64,000 nt of DNA, taken from contig CM038214.1 in the NCBI GenBank assembly GCA_021442155.1, forward strand, positions 19,307,808-19,371,807. The letters are read 5' to 3'. Both the position numbers and the translations under genes were made by a program. The notes below the pieces were generated by a model. That model did no database searches. It was not told the origin of the DNA and worked only from the letters and a program-made list of their open reading frames with translations. Position 1 is the first letter of the stretch, and every line of letters begins with the position of its first letter. This document shows, in pieces, positions 12,126 through 24,995 of the stretch. This DNA comes from Cymbidium sinense (lineage: Eukaryota; Streptophyta; Magnoliopsida; Asparagales; Orchidaceae).

Positions 12126-14029
12126 TTTTAAATATGTTTAAAAATAATAATCCTTAATGAAAATTCTATTTCAAATTCAATCTCTTCTATGTTGAAAGTA
12201 TTCTTGTTTGCGAATCCGCCATGATGTGTTTAGGGTAGGTGTAAGGAACCAGAGCGGTATCATATCCTCCATCGACATAGCACAAATACAAACTACACAC
12301 AAACATATAAAACAAACACATAAATTTTGTCTGAGGCTACTTTGGGTTGAGATAATGCCCCCAACCACACTCACCAAGAGTCTAAGTCGCTAACGTTACC
12401 TACTAGTGTGTCACCCTGATCTTCTTGCTTTGGAGGTTATAAGTTTGCTATGCTTTCCTTCCTTACTTGGCCACCCAACACCAATGTGCACCTTGTTAGT
12501 TTGGTAGGCCTTACAAAATAAGCTACCTTATGTTGGCTTCATTTAAGAGGATATGATACTTTATACTTCTTGGATTAGCCTTTGTGCACTGAATGGGTCA
12601 AGTATATTTGAGATTTAGTATAAGTCCCCTAGCGGCTCCATCCCATTTTACTACTTCAAGTTTGGGTCCAGTCCTTCCTCGGGGCTACCCGCATAGTAGT
12701 CGCTCTAGTTCAGATAACATCTGTCTTGAGGATGATAGACTATCCCGATGATCAATTTTGATTAGAAAGTTGTAAGCCTTCATTCTTTCTTTCCAGATTG
12801 ATTATTGCACACCAACAGGCAGGTTAGGTTCTCACTATCATATACACCACTCTATTCATACACGATACACCTTAGGTTGGTTGGTTCTCCCACCTTAGGA
12901 TACACCACTCATGATAGATGTAAGTCTACTATACTTTCTCATAGAGTAGGTCACTGTATACTTATAGGCTTTCTTTTTTAGGGATCAGAATAACAACCCT
13001 ATTAGCACCTCCCCAATGGGAACTATATTTGGATCACATTCTTTGCGACCTCATTTAGAAACTACCGTTGCTATCGGACACACTTCCTTTCCTAGTAACC
13101 ACCCCTATGGTTGGAGAATCGATCCGTGATTTGCATATTATCCATTGGTCTAGTAAATCGAGATAAGTCAAGGCCACATAGCCCCTTCTGTGGTCCCTCA
13201 CACCAACAGGTCCATAAACATATAAACAAAATATGTATTCACTTGGATTAGGAGGACACCCTTAGCGATATTTTCCAGACATCTTATCTTTAGGAAGAAA
13301 ACTTCCAATAGGAATCACGTAAATACTCTTGATTTGTTATAAGTCACCCTTGACATCACTCAAGAGTCACTAAGTCGTTCATTTGTGGTGCTACCAATAG
13401 GTCATACTAGTGATTGTTCCTTGATTTAGAAGATGTAAGTCTATTATTCCTTTTTCCTAGCACCACTGTTGCACACTAAAAGGCAACTCCTTAGGTTAGC
13501 TAGCTCAACCCCATGGCCAGTAGACTATCCCTTTGGATTTGTAACTTTGAAATAGGATAACTGCAATATATCCCCTTCTCAATGAGTCCATCACACACCA
13601 TGGTCTATAAATTAAATCTATCAAATTTGATCTCACATCCCAGAATATGCCCTCAATTCAAAATCAAACTAAACCAAACAAACCATATCAAATCACATAA
13701 ATTTAAGATAATATTAATTATGATTACTTTTGAGTTGACATAAGTCCCCATCAGCATTCACTCAATAGTCACCCTAGGTCAGGTTTGATTTATTGTGCAT
13801 CCAATAGGTCACCCCAGCAATTGTTCCTCGCATTAGAAGATGTACGTGTGCTATGCCATCTTCCTAGCATAATCAAAGGAAACCCTTTAAGTTGGATAGC
13901 GCTACCCCACAGCCGGTGGACTATCCCTTTGGATTTATAAATTTGAGGTAGGTCAAGGTTGATCCTTCTGGATCCATCACACAGGCATGGTCCATACATT
14001 AACTCAGATAAAATTAAACCCAATCTATT
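12126..14029 (+). repeat. ~400-bp diverged tandem units after gypsy integrase
   Basis: Units share, in order, a cataagtccc element, ctcaagagtcac, a gtcac element before ttgttcctt, agatgtaagtct, cctagca, gactatccctttggattt, aggtcaagg and a cacaccatggtccata element. Unit starts are near 12345, 12608, 13328 and 13728, and the last two are 400 bp apart. The block is matched by 59220-61125. The small open frames here (12177-12393, 13790-14023) differ between the copies and are not genes. Confidence 0.75.
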
Positions 14030-14560
14030 TTTTCCCAGTGGAGTTAATTCACATGCTTCTCCCTAGTGGAGCCCCAAATCATATATAAATAAGTCAAGCA
14101 AACAAATCAAATTCAAAACCAACCTCCCCAGTGGAGCCAAATTAAACCAACTCCCCCAGTAGAGTCTAAATCAAAGAAATCTAACCAAACTGTTATCCCC
14201 AGTGGATACATCCCCAAAGAAATCTATGAAATCAAACTCAAATACTGATCCCTAGCAGATAGCCAAACCTGCTTCTCTAGTGGAAGGTTCATATACTCGA
14301 TCCCCAGCGAACTCAAGCCCATATCTCTAGTAGATATGCCACCAAATCAATTAAAAAAAATAAATTAAAGTCAATTAGATCTTAATCCTTGGTGGATTAT
14401 AGAATCTTATCCTAAATCTTTCTTCTACAAATTATATAATCAAATCAAGTTCAAACCTTATCCCCAACAGATTTTTTTCTATGCCCTCGACATAGACCCC
14501 TCACATGTCATGTCCAATGCATGTGTGATCCCCTAGCGGATCTCCTTCCATGTCCTGGAC
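14030..14560 (+). repeat. CCCCAGTGGA-type minisatellite
   Basis: Variants of (t)ccc(c/t)agtgga or ccccag(c/t)(g/a)ga recur every 25 to 50 bases (for example near 14034, 14064, 14126, 14194, 14250, 14300, 14460 and 14530), separated by caaatcaaat-like spacers. The same minisatellite occupies 61126-61640 in the second gypsy block. Confidence 0.75.
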
Positions 14561-14647
14561 ATGGAATTCTCATCAAATCTTATTTTTCCTCTTATGCACA
14601 CCTTTATACTTCAACCAAAAGCCTAACAATGTATTCATTAAAATTAC

Positions 14648-16122
14648 ATCATCTTAACATTATAATCAACATTTTATGATTGGTGATGGTGCAAGCTCAA
14701 ACTAACTATACAATATCATGCTAAACATATTATAGTGTGAATTAACACACTATATTATATTATATTATATGATGTTATATTATAATTTGCTATAATATAA
14801 TATATTGTCTAACATTACACCTCATTAGAATCACATAAAAGGAACAAATAACAAAATTTTCTCAAAATGTGAATAATGCTGATTTTGGATGTAAAATTGT
14901 AATTTTTCTATTAGAAATGGTATAAAATAGCATAATTTTGGTGTTGCTTCTTGGTGTGTGCTATGAATTTGGCCATATTATTCCATCTTAACGTTCAAAT
15001 TAACATTTTTGTGAGTTTTTACCCAATGTATTATAACAAAAGCAAAACATTCTAAAATGTACAATAACATTTAGTAACACACCCCCACATTCATATATAT
15101 GTGAAGTTATATTGGTATGTACATTATATTTTAATATGCTTTCATATAATATGTTATCTTAAATTACACCTTAAAATGAATCACTTTAGGAAAAAAAAAT
15201 TATAAAATTTGTTTGAACATGAACATTTTTTAATGCAAAATTCCATTCTTTTGATTAAATGACACACCATACAACCCCAATGATATTTCCTAAAGCATAC
15301 CTTAAATTTGGCCAAAATCCCATCATCTCACCTATAAATAAGTATTTTTATGAATTATGCTAGTACAAACTCTACTATATCATACTATAACAAAGTAAAA
15401 TATGCTAAACAATAAGTAGTAATACACAATAGTATGCTATAATGCAAAATGCTATAGTATGTTATGGAATCCTATATTATAATACATTAAAACATATTAT
15501 ATTATATTATATTGCATATCACATCACAATGGGTTGCTTAAGATAAAATCATAAAATTTGTCTAAACTATAAAAAACTATATATTTTATTTGTATCACTT
15601 ACATATTTTAAATTAAAATAATATATTATGATGTCATGCTCTACCTTATTATGAATTTGGCCAAATTGCACCACTTTAAAGTCTAAATCAAGATTTTTAT
15701 AAATAATTCTAGTGTAGGCTAAGCATGATTGTAAAATACTAAAAAAACTTAAAATGTGCAGAATAATATATTATGATATATGATGCAATATTATGCTACA
15801 ACATTTAATATTTATTTTGAACATAAAATCTTACTTTTTAGACAACAAGTGGCATAGTACAACTTTGGTACTACAACCTAATTCCCATTTCAAATTTAAC
15901 AAATTTCATCATCTAATTTATTAAATCAATGTTTTTATGATTTATATTAATATAGATTATAGGACACAATACCAAAATATACTTAAACATTTCAAAACAT
16001 CTTATAACATCCAAAAACCCATCACTACATGCTCAAATATATGATGTTACATTATACTATAATAAATGGTATTATAATATGATCTAGGGTTAGGTTTTAA
16101 GGCATTCAAATCTCTAATAGTC
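14648..16122 (+). repeat. Five units of a ~340-bp AT-rich satellite, copy 1
   Basis: A junction motif, ccatcat followed by 15-25 bases and then (a)ac/gatttttat(g/a)a, begins units near 14648, 14983, 15321, 15669 and 15907. The spacing is 335, 338, 348 and 238 bp, and the last unit is partial. Each unit then has a g(t)acaaactcta-like part, taaa(a)tactaaa, a tattatatt-rich middle and a ttggccaaa part. The units differ strongly from each other, but each matches its counterpart in 61735-63185, so the satellite was formed before the block was duplicated. Confidence 0.8.
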
Positions 16123-16218
16123 TAGGGAAAGTCTCTTGAAGACATTTTCTTTAGCTACCATAACTATGTTAGGATTAGGTCATTCTTTAGATCTATTCCT
16201 AATGACATCTTTATTCAA
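16123..16218. other. Right edge of the first non-telomeric block
   Basis: About 95 bases follow the point (ctctaatagtc) where the similarity with the second gypsy block ends. The telomere-like array then starts abruptly at ttttagggtttaggg. In the second block the array starts directly after the same point. Confidence 0.6.
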
Positions 16219-16495
16219 GTTTTAGGGTTTAGGGTTTAGGGTTAGGATTTAGGGTTAGTTTAGGTTTGGAGGTTTGGGGGGTTTAGGGTTATATGTTTTA
16301 GGGTTTGGGTTTAGGTTTTAGGGTTTAGGTTTAGGTTTAGGGTTTAGAGGGTTTTGGGTTTAGGTTTAGGTTTAGGTTTGTTTAGGTTTAGGGTTTTGAA
16401 GTTTAGGTTTATGGTTTAAGGTTGTGGGTTTAGTATTTAGGGTTGAGGTTTTAGGTTTAGGGTTTAAGTTTTAGTTTAGGGTTTAGGGTTTAAGG
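16219..16495 (+). repeat. Telomere-like array, TTTAGGG-rich
   Basis: Almost every unit is TTTAGGG, TTTAGG or a one-base variant, much closer to the telomere consensus than the AT-rich parts. It ends at the T run that begins GRP copy 1. Confidence 0.95.
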
Positions 16496-16955
16496 TTTTT
16501 TATAATAGAGAATGAATTCACATTCAACATTTCTTCTTTTCGATTTCATCAACCAAGTAGCACTAAGTTTTATAAGACACAAGCTACATAGATCAAAAGC
16601 ACCATAAAAATAAAACCCTAAATATGTAGAACTTTCTACTATTATGGCAAAGTTCCATAACCGGAGATCAAATTGATTGTTGTTCGTCCCCCATCCAACC
16701 ACTACCTCTGAGTGGGATTTACCAACATATCTCGATGTCTCCCTCCACCACCACCACGATTATAACCTCCATCATTCCTCCCACCTCCATAACCACCACT
16801 ACTCTGATCACCACCTCCATACCCACCAGCACTTCTAGATCCCCCACCACCAATGCGATAACTGTCATCTCCACCTTTACCTCCACTTCCAGATCTAGAC
16901 AAAGCCTGGTTGATGGTGATGTTCCTATCATCAAGATTTGCCGCCCAAGGTGGGT
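16496..16955 (-). pseudogene. GRP retrocopy 1: 3' end of a glycine-rich RNA-binding protein mRNA
   Basis: On - this reads, from right to left, the end of an RRM domain (NLDDRNITIN, then QALSRS), a glycine-rich tail (GGGGSRSAGGYGGG, SSGGYGGGRNDGGYNRGGGGG), a stop at 16702, about 200 bases of 3' UTR, and a poly(A) remnant. The layout is that of the plant GRP7/GR-RBP family: an N-terminal RRM that binds RNA and a C-terminal glycine-rich region. Only about the last dozen RRM residues are present; the rest is missing, with no promoter or start. The open coding part is about 16702-16952. Poly(A), 3' UTR and 5' truncation point to reverse-transcribed mRNA. Open frames at 16719-16934 (-) and 16735-16989 (+) are shadows. 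Confidence 0.8.
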
Positions 16956-19087
16956 TACTTTAAGGTTTAGTGGTTTAGTTAAGCTTTAGGGTTTGGGGTT
17001 GGGTTTTGGGTAGGGTTTAGGGTTTAGGGTTTAGGGTTTAGAGTTTAGGTTTAGGTTTAGGGTAGGTTTAGGTTTAGGGTTTAGGGGGTTTAGGGTGTAG
17101 GGTTTAGGTGGAGGGTTTAGGTTTAGGTTATTAGGAATTAAGGTTTACAGTTTTTTTAATTAAGTAAACTAGTACTTTTGGTTTATTTAGTTTATTTTTT
17201 ATTTATTTGAGTTTATTTTATTTTTTATTGTTTATTTATTTTAGGTTATTTTTCATTTTAGTTTATCTTTTAGGTTTAGGTTTAGGTTTGTGTTTATTTT
17301 TTTAGTTTAGTTTTATTTTATTTTATTTTTTAAAGTATATTTTTTATTTTAGTTTTAGTTTTAAGTTTAGGTTTAAGTTTTTTTATTTTATTTTAGGTTT
17401 AGGTTAATTTTATTTTGTTAATTTTTTATTTTAGGTTTAGCTTTTTTTTTTTAGTTTAGGGTTTAGGTTTTTTTAATTTATTTTAGATTTCATTTTTTAG
17501 TTCATTATTTAGGTTTATTTATTTTATTTTGTTTTATTTTAGGTTTATTTTATTTTTATTTTATGTTTAGTTTTTATTTTATTTAGGTTTTTTATTCAAA
17601 GGTTTATATTATTTTTTAGTTAGTTAGGATTTTATTTATTTTATTTTAGTTATTTTTGATTTTTTATTTTATTCAATGTTTAGGTTTAAGTTTAGGTTTT
17701 GATTTGATTTTATTATTTTATTCTATTTAGGTTTTATTTATTTATTTATTTATTTTTAAGTTTTATTTAGTTTAGGTTCAAGTAAGTTAAAGGTGTGGTT
17801 TAGCAGTGGTTATGTTTAGGGTTTAAGGTTTAGGTTTAGGGTTTAGGTTGTTAGGGTTTAGGTCAGTTTAGTAGTCTTTAGTTTAAGAGTTTAGGGTTTA
17901 GGTTAGTCAGGTTTAGTGGGTTTTTTAGCCTGGGTTTATGATTTTTAAGGTTTTTGGGAAGGTTTAGTAGGGGTTTTAGGGCTCAGGTGGTTTTAGGGTT
18001 AGGGTGGTTAGTCAGGTTTTAATTTAGGGTTTAGAGGCTCAGTTTTGGGATTTAGGAGCCTGAGGATTTAGGTTTTTTTTTTAAATTAAAACCCATCTTT
18101 TTTAGTTTATGGTTATTTATTTTAGTTTATTTTATTTTAAATTTTATTTAGGTTTATTTTTTATTTTAAATTTAGTTTATTTATTTTAGGTTTATTTTTT
18201 TAGTTTAGGTTTCTTAGTTTAGTTTATTTTTATAGGTTTAGGTTTATTTATTTTTTTTAGTTTTGTTTTATTTTTATTTTATTTTTAGGTTTAGGTTATA
18301 TTTTTACTTTTATAGGTTTGAATTATGTACTTATTTTATTTTTTTGGTTTAGGCTTTAGGTTTTATTTTAGGTTTATTTTTAGGTTTTATTATTTAGTTT
18401 ATGTTTAAGTTTATTTTTAGTTTATTTTATTTTATTTAGTTTAGGGTTTACATTTAGGTTATTTTTGGTTCAGGTTTACATTTTATTTGTTTTAGTTTAG
18501 GGTTTAAATCTAAACCCTAAACCCTAAATTATTTTCCTTTATTTATTTTATGCTTATATTTTTATGATTAGGGCTTAGGTTTTATTTATTTATTAATTTT
18601 TATGTTTTAGTTTTATCTTTAATTTTTATGTTTAGGTTTATATTTAGTTTTTATTTTATTTTATGTTATTTTATTTTTATTATACATTTAGTTTATATTT
18701 TATTTAAATATTTTATTTTTAGGTCTATTTATTTCTTATTTTAGTTTTGGTTTTATTCATTTTATTTTAGTTTAGCTTTTATTTTTTATTTTATTTTTTT
18801 TAGGTTAAGGTTTAGGTTTAGGTTTAGGTTTAAATTTTTATTTTCTTTTATTTTATTATTTTATTTTACATCATGTTATTTATTTATTTTATTTTTTAGG
18901 TTTTATTTAGTTTAGGTTTTTTTTTAGCTTTTATGGTTTAGGGTTTAACATTTAGGGTTTGGGTTTTAGGGTTTAGGGTTTTAGGTTTAGTTTTAAGGGG
19001 TAGGTTTTAGGATTTAGGATTTAGGGTTTAGGGTTTTAGGGTTTAGACTGTAAGGTTTAGGTTTTAGGTTTAGGGTTCAGGGTATTT
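16956..19087 (+). repeat. Telomere-like array between GRP copies 1 and 2
   Basis: TTTAGGG-rich ends flank an AT-rich middle (about 17160-17760 and 18070-18930) of TTTATTTTA type. A nearly perfect run of about five TTTAGGG units lies at 17012-17042. The tag TTTTTTTAATTAAGTAAACTA occurs near 17151. An opposite-strand piece is described separately at 18496. Confidence 0.95.
18496..18528. repeat. Inverted telomere motif (hairpin)
   Basis: TTTAGGGTTTA (18496-18506), a 4-base loop, then TAAACCCTAAA (18511-18521) and one more CCCTAAA form an 11-bp perfect stem. It is the only clear C-strand telomere motif I saw within the array itself. Confidence 0.9.
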
Positions 19088-19524
19088 GGTTTTCTTTTAA
19101 CAGAGAATAAATTCAGATTCAACATTTCTTCTTTTCAATTTCATCAACAAAGTAACACACCAAGTTTTCTAAGACACAAGCGATGACATAGATAAATAAT
19201 GAGCACACATAGAGTAAATCAAAAACCCTAGATAATTAGAGCCATCTCTACTATAAAGACATAGTTCCATAAGGAACAAATCAAGTTGCTCATTCATCAA
19301 TTTCTTTAGTTCCCATCAAAACCACCCTAGTCTCTTGAGTAGCGAGATTCACCATCATATCCCCGATCTCTCCTTTTCCACCACCACGGACGTAACCTTC
19401 GTCCTTCCTCCCACCTCCATATCCACCAGCCTCTCTAGATCCCCCCCACCATAATGATAATTCGCCTTTGCCTTCTCACCTATTAGATTTAGACTAAGCT
19501 GATGGTGATGTTTCGCCATCAAGG
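19088..19524 (-). pseudogene. GRP retrocopy 2
   Basis: Same layout as copy 1: poly(A) remnant (tttcttttaacagag on +), 3' UTR, then the antisense glycine-rich coding part, ending in the RRM tail (gatggtgatg on +, encoding ITI). Glycine codons in tandem are visible, but several small deletions break the frame and no open frame of note survives. It is flanked on both sides by TTTAGGG-rich sequence. The gene family call rests on similarity to copy 1. Confidence 0.75.
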
Positions 19525-22500
19525 TTTAGTAGTAGGTTTTAGGGTTTAGGGTTTAGGGGATTAGGGTTTAGGTTTTAGCATTTATATAGGGTTTAGAGTT
19601 TAGGGTTTAGGGTTTAGGGTTTTAGGGTTTATGCTTTTAGTGTTTAGGGTTTTGGGTTGGTTTAGGGTTAAGGGTTTAAAGTATTTTTTTAGGGATTAGG
19701 GTTTTAGGTTTAGGGTTTAGGGTTTAAAGGTTTTTTATTTTTAAATTAAGTAATAGGTTTAGTTTATTTAGTATATTTAGTTTATTTTATACTTATTTTA
19801 GATTACTTTATTTTTTACTTTTTATTTAGGTTTTATTTTCATTTTTATTTAGTTTAGTTTATTTAGTTTAGGTTTATTTATTATAGTTTAGGTTTTTTAT
19901 TTTAGTTTATTTTTTAGGTTTAGGTTTTGGTTTTGGTTTATTTTATAGTTGAGTTTTTTTTTTGATGTTTTATTTTATATTTTAGGTTTATTTTTATTTT
20001 ATTTTATTTTTTTAGGTTTTATTTTAGGTTATTTTTTTTTTTTTTAGTTTAGGTTTAGTTTATTTTATATATTTATTTTATTTTATTTAGTTATTTAGTT
20101 TAGGTTTAGTTTAGGTTTTATTTATTTTAGTTTAGTTTATTTTAGTTTAGGTTTAGGTTTATTTTATTTTGTTTATTTTGGGTTTAGGTTTTTTTTAAGT
20201 TTAAGGTTTAAGTTTTATTTTTTATTTAATTTTAGGTTTATTTTTTAGGTTTAGGTTTTTATTTAGTTTTTATTTTATTTTATTTTAGGTTTATTTTTTT
20301 TATTTTACATCTAGTTCTTATTTTAGGGTTTTGATTCTTAAGTTTATTTTATTTTTTTAGTTTAGTTTAGGTTTTAATTATCTAATTTTATTATTTTTTT
20401 ATTTTTATTTATTTTATTTTATGTTTATTATTTTAGGTTTAGGTTTTAAGGTTTTAGGGTTTTTAGTTTTAGTGTTTAGGTTTAGGTTTGGGTTTGGTTT
20501 AGGGTTCAATGTTCAGTAGGGTTTAGGTTTAGGGTTTAGGGTTTGGGTGTTTTAGGGTTTGGGTTTTGGGTTTAGGGTTTAGGGTTTAGGTTTAGGGTTT
20601 TAGGCTTTGGATTTATGATTTTAGGGTTTAGGGTTTTTTATTTTATTTTTTATTTTTATTTTATGAAATTAAGTAAAGTGGTATTTAGTTTATTTTTATT
20701 TATTTTAGTTTATTTACTTTTCAAATTTATTTAGGTTTATTTTATCTTTATTTGGTTTAGTTTATTTATTTTAGGTTTATTTATTTTAGTTTAAGTTTTT
20801 ATTTTAGTTTATTTTTATGTTTATGTTTAGGTTTAGGTTTATTTTTTAGTTATTATTTTATTTTATTTTTTTAGGTTTATGTATTATTTTTATTTTAGGT
20901 TTAGGTTTAGGTTTTATTATATTTTATGTTTAAGTTTTAGGTTTTTATTTTAGGTATATTTTTAGGGTTTCTTTTTAAGTTTAGGTTTAGGTTTATTTTT
21001 AGTTTATTTTATTTTATTTTATTTAGGTTTAAATTTATTTTAGGTTTAGGCTCTTGTTTAGTTTAGGGTATATGTTTTATTTTTTATTTATTTATAGGTT
21101 TTTTAGGCTTATTTTTTAATTTTTATTATTTTTTATTTATTTTATTTTATTTTAAGTTTTCTTTTTACAATTTTAGGTTTAATTTTATTTTGTTTTAAGA
21201 TTTTATTTTTAAGTTTAGTTTAGGTTTTATTTATTAGATTTTAGTTTAGTTTTTATTTATTATTTTATTTTTTTTTAGGTTTAAGTTTTAGGTTTTTATT
21301 TTAGGTTTATTTAATTTTTATTTTACATTTAATTTTTATTTTATTTTATGTTAGGTTTAAGTTTTTATTTTATTTTTTTAGGTTTAGGTTTTAAGTTTTT
21401 ATTTTAGGTTTAATTTCAGGTTTAATTTTTTAGTTTAGGTTTAGGTTTATTTTTAGTTTATTTTATTTTATTTAGTTTAGGTTTAAGTTTAAGTTTAGCA
21501 GATTTTAGATTTTATTTACTTTAGTTTAGGTATAGGTTTATTTTATTTTGTTTATTTTATTTTAGGCTTAAGTTTTTTTTTATTTTAGGGTTTAGGTTTT
21601 TTATTTATTTTTATGTTTATTTTTTAGGTTTACATTTTTAATTAATTTTTAGGTTTATGTTTAGGTTTAAGTTTTGGTTCATATTTTGATTTTAGTTTAA
21701 ATTTTCATTTTATTTTATTTAGGTTTAGGTTTATTTATTTATTTTATTTTTAGGTTTTATTTAGTTTAGGTTAAGGTTTTTACTATTTAGGGTTTAGGAT
21801 TTTTTTAAATTAAGTATACAACTAGGTTTAGGTTTATTTAGTTTATTTTTTATTTATTCAGTTTAATTTATTTCTTCTTTTTATTTTGGTTTATTTTTTT
21901 ATTTAGTTTAGTTTATTTATTTTAGGTTTATTTATTTAAGTTTAGGTTTTCTATTTTAGTTTATTTTTTAGGTTTAGGTTTTAGTTTATGTTTATTTTTA
22001 GTTTAGATTTATTTTATTTTATTTTTTTAGGTTTAGGTTTTACTTTTACTTTTAGGTCTAGGTTTAGGTTTTATTTATTTTTAGGTTTAGGTTTAGGTTT
22101 TATTTTAAGTTTATTATATTTTTCTTTCACATTTAGTTTTATTTTATTTTGGTTTTTTTATTTTAGGTTTCTTTTATTTATAAGTTTAGTTTAGGTTTTT
22201 ATTTATTTTAGTTTAGTTTAGTTTTTAGTTTTCATTTTATTTTATTTTCTTTATTTTTAGGTTTTATTTAGTTTAGGTTTAAGTTTTTAGTTTTTTATTA
22301 TTTAGTGTTTAGGATTTAGGGTTTAGGTTTAGGGTTTGGTGTTTAGGGTTTAGGGTTTAGGGTTGTAGGGTTTAGGGTTTAGTGTTTAAGGTTTTAAGGT
22401 TTAGGGTTTAGGGTTTAGGGTTTATGGTTTTACGGTTTAGGGGTTAGTTTTAGGGATCCGAGTTTGGGTTAGGGATTTTTTAATTTTTATTTGATTTTAT

Positions 22501-24561
22501 TTAAAATTAAAAGTTAGTTTAGGTTTATTTAGTTTATTTTTTATTTAGGTATTTTTTATTTTCATTTAGTTTAGTTTATTTATAATAGGTTTATTTATTT
22601 TTATTTATGTTTTTTAATTTTAGTTTATATTTTAGGTTTAGATTTAGGTTTAGGTTTATTTTGTAGTTTAGTTTTTTTTATTTTTTTTTAGGTTTTAGTT
22701 TTTTTTTTTAGGTCTAGTTTTAGGTTTTTATTTAATTTTTTTAGGTTTAGGGTCTAAGTTTTATTTTTATTTAGGTTTTTTTAGTTTATTTTATTTTATT
22801 AATTTAGGTATAGGTTTAGGTTTAGTTTATTTTAGGTTTAGGTTTCAGTTTTATTTATTTTAGTTTAGGTTTAGGCTTATTTTATATTTACTTTAGGTTT
22901 AGGTTTTTTTTAGTTTAGGGTTTAGGTTTTATTTTTTATATATTTTTAGGTTATATTTATTAGGTTTCTTTTTTAGGTTTAGTTTTTATTTAGTTTTTAT
23001 GTTATTTTATTTTAGGTTTATTTTATTTTTATTTTACGTTTAATTTATATACTATTTTGGCTTTTTATTTTTAGGTTTAGTTTTTGAGGTTAGTTTAGGT
23101 TTTTATTTATTTTATTTTAGTTTAGTATTTATTTTTCATTTTATTTTATTTTTATGTTTAGGTTTAGTTTTGGTATTAGTTTAGGTTTTATTTTATTTTT
23201 CATTTATTTAAGTTTAGAATTTTTATTTATTTCATGGTCTTATATTTAATTTTGGTTTAGGTTTTTTAGGTTTTAAGGTTTGGGGTTTAGTGTTTAGGGT
23301 TTGGGGTTTAAAGTTTAGGGTTTAAGGTTTAAGGTTATTTGTTTTAGGGTTTAGGGTTTACGGTTAGGGGTTTAGGGATTAGGGTTTTGGGTTTTGGAGT
23401 TTTGGGTTTAGGGTTAATTTTAGGATTTAGGGTTTAGAGTTATAGTTTTTTTTAATTTTTTTTATTTTTTAAAATTAAGTAAATTAGTAGGTTTAGGTTT
23501 ATTTAGATTATTTTAGTTTATTTTATTTCTATATATATTTAAGTTTTTTTATTTTTATTTAGATTTGTTTATTGATTTTTGATTTCTTTATTTTAGTTTA
23601 CTTTTTGGTTTAGGTTTATTTATTTTATTTTATAGGTTTATGTTTTCTTTTCTATTTTTAGGTTTAGGTTTAGGTTTTTATTTAATTTTTTTAGGTGTAG
23701 GTTTTAAGTTCTTAATTTAGGTTTATTTTTAGGTTCTATATTTTAGTTTAGCTTTAGGTTTATTTTTAGTTTAGTTTAGTTTATTTTAGGTTGAAATTTA
23801 GGTTTTATTTATTTTAGTTTAGTTTATTTTAGTTTAGATTTAGGTTTATTTTATTTTTATTTTAGGTTTAGGTTTTCTTTAGTTTAGGGTTTAGGGTTTT
23901 ATTTTTTAGGCTTAAGTTTTTATTTAGTTTTATTTTAGGTTTATTTTATTTTTATTTTTGATTTACTTTTATTTTATTAAGGTTATTAATTTATTAATTT
24001 AGTTTATGTTTTTATTTATTTTAGTTCAGTTTAGTTTTTATTTTATTTTATCTTTTTAGGTTTAGGTTTAGTTTTTAGGTTTAATTTTATTTAATTTTCT
24101 CATTATTTTTTATTTAGGTTTTATTTATTTATTTTAGGTTTTATTTAGTTTATGTTTAGTTTTAGCTTTTTTGGGTTTAGGGTTGAGTTAATTTATGGTT
24201 TGAAGTTTTGGGTTTATGTGGTGGAGGTTTAGGGTTTAAGGTTTAGGGTTTAGGGTTTAGGGTTTAGGGTTTATGGTTTAGTGTTTAGGGCTTAGGGTTT
24301 AGGGTTTAGTGTTTTAGGGTATAGGGTTTAGGGTTTAGGGTTCAAAGTTAATTTATGGTTTCAAGTTTTGGGTTTATGGTTTGGGGTTTAGGGTTTGGGG
24401 TTTAAGGTTTAGTTTATGGTTTAGTTTAGTTTTTATGGTTTAGGTTTAGTGTTTGTTTTAGTGTTTTGGGGTATAGGGTTTAGGGTTTAGGATTTTTATG
24501 GTTTAGGGTTTAGGGTTTAGGTTTTAGATTTTGGGTTCAAGTTTTTGTTTAGGGTTTAGTG
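19525..24561 (+). repeat. Telomere-like array between GRP copies 2 and 3
   Basis: TTTAGGG-rich zones near 19525-19730, 20440-20635, 22300-22460, 23270-23440 and 24170-24560 alternate with AT-rich zones. The TTAAATTAAGTA(A/T)AC tag is found near 19736, 20660, 21800, 22496 and 23465, at most changes from G-rich to AT-rich. The nearly perfect TTTAGGG run at 24239-24273 is among the longest in the window. From about 21350 on the sequence is duplicated at about 27410-30780. The open frame at 21988-22194 is a by-product of the repeat. Confidence 0.95.
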
Positions 24562-24995
24562 TTTTTGGTTTTTTTAACGGAGAACAAATTTAGATTAAAT
24601 ATTTTTTTCATTTCAGTTTCATCAACCAAGTAAGCCACCAAGTTATCTAATACATAAGCGACAACATAGATAAAATATGAGCACACATAGTGGAAATCAA
24701 ATATCCTAGATAACTAGAACCATCTCAACTATGATGACATAGTTCCATAAGCAGATCTATTCAATTTCTCAGGTTCCCATTAAAACCACCCCAGCCTCTT
24801 GAGTAGCGGGATCCACCATCATATTCTCGATCTCACCCACCACCTTTGTTGCAACCTCAGGTGGCTCCTCTACCTCCATAACCACCATTGCACTAACCAC
24901 TACCTCCCATCACCACCACGATAATTATCTCCTGTTCACCTCCATAAATCTCTAGGCGTGGTTGAATGTGATGTTCTGCCATCAAGCCCATTCTT
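24562..24995 (-). pseudogene. GRP retrocopy 3
   Basis: Poly(A) remnant (ttggtttttttaac on +), 3' UTR with the same ttctaagaca/agcgacaacata signature as the other copies, then decayed glycine-rich coding sequence. The right end, cccattctt followed by aggttt, is the same break point as in copy 9. The frame is broken by deletions. It corresponds to copy 4 within the duplicated 21.4-32 kb segment. Confidence 0.75.

Larger units (their letters stand above)
8830..16122 (+). mobile_element. Decayed Ty3/gypsy element with long repeat-built 3' region
   Basis: Remnants of pol read left to right on + in the order protease-like, reverse transcriptase, integrase (about 8830-12125), which is the Ty3/gypsy order. 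They are followed by about 4 kb of non-coding repeats that are shared with a second block at 59022-63185. Stops and frameshifts are everywhere, so the element is dead. A long non-coding region after integrase is known for some plant gypsy lineages of the Tat/Ogre kind, but I cannot assign the lineage. No LTR pair, primer site or target duplication could be identified in the window. Confidence 0.75.

Noticed and set aside
16735..16989. Open frame on + rich in Thr, Ser and Pro opposite GRP copy 1
   Set aside because: It is the complement of glycine codons (GGN against NCC) and has no gene context.
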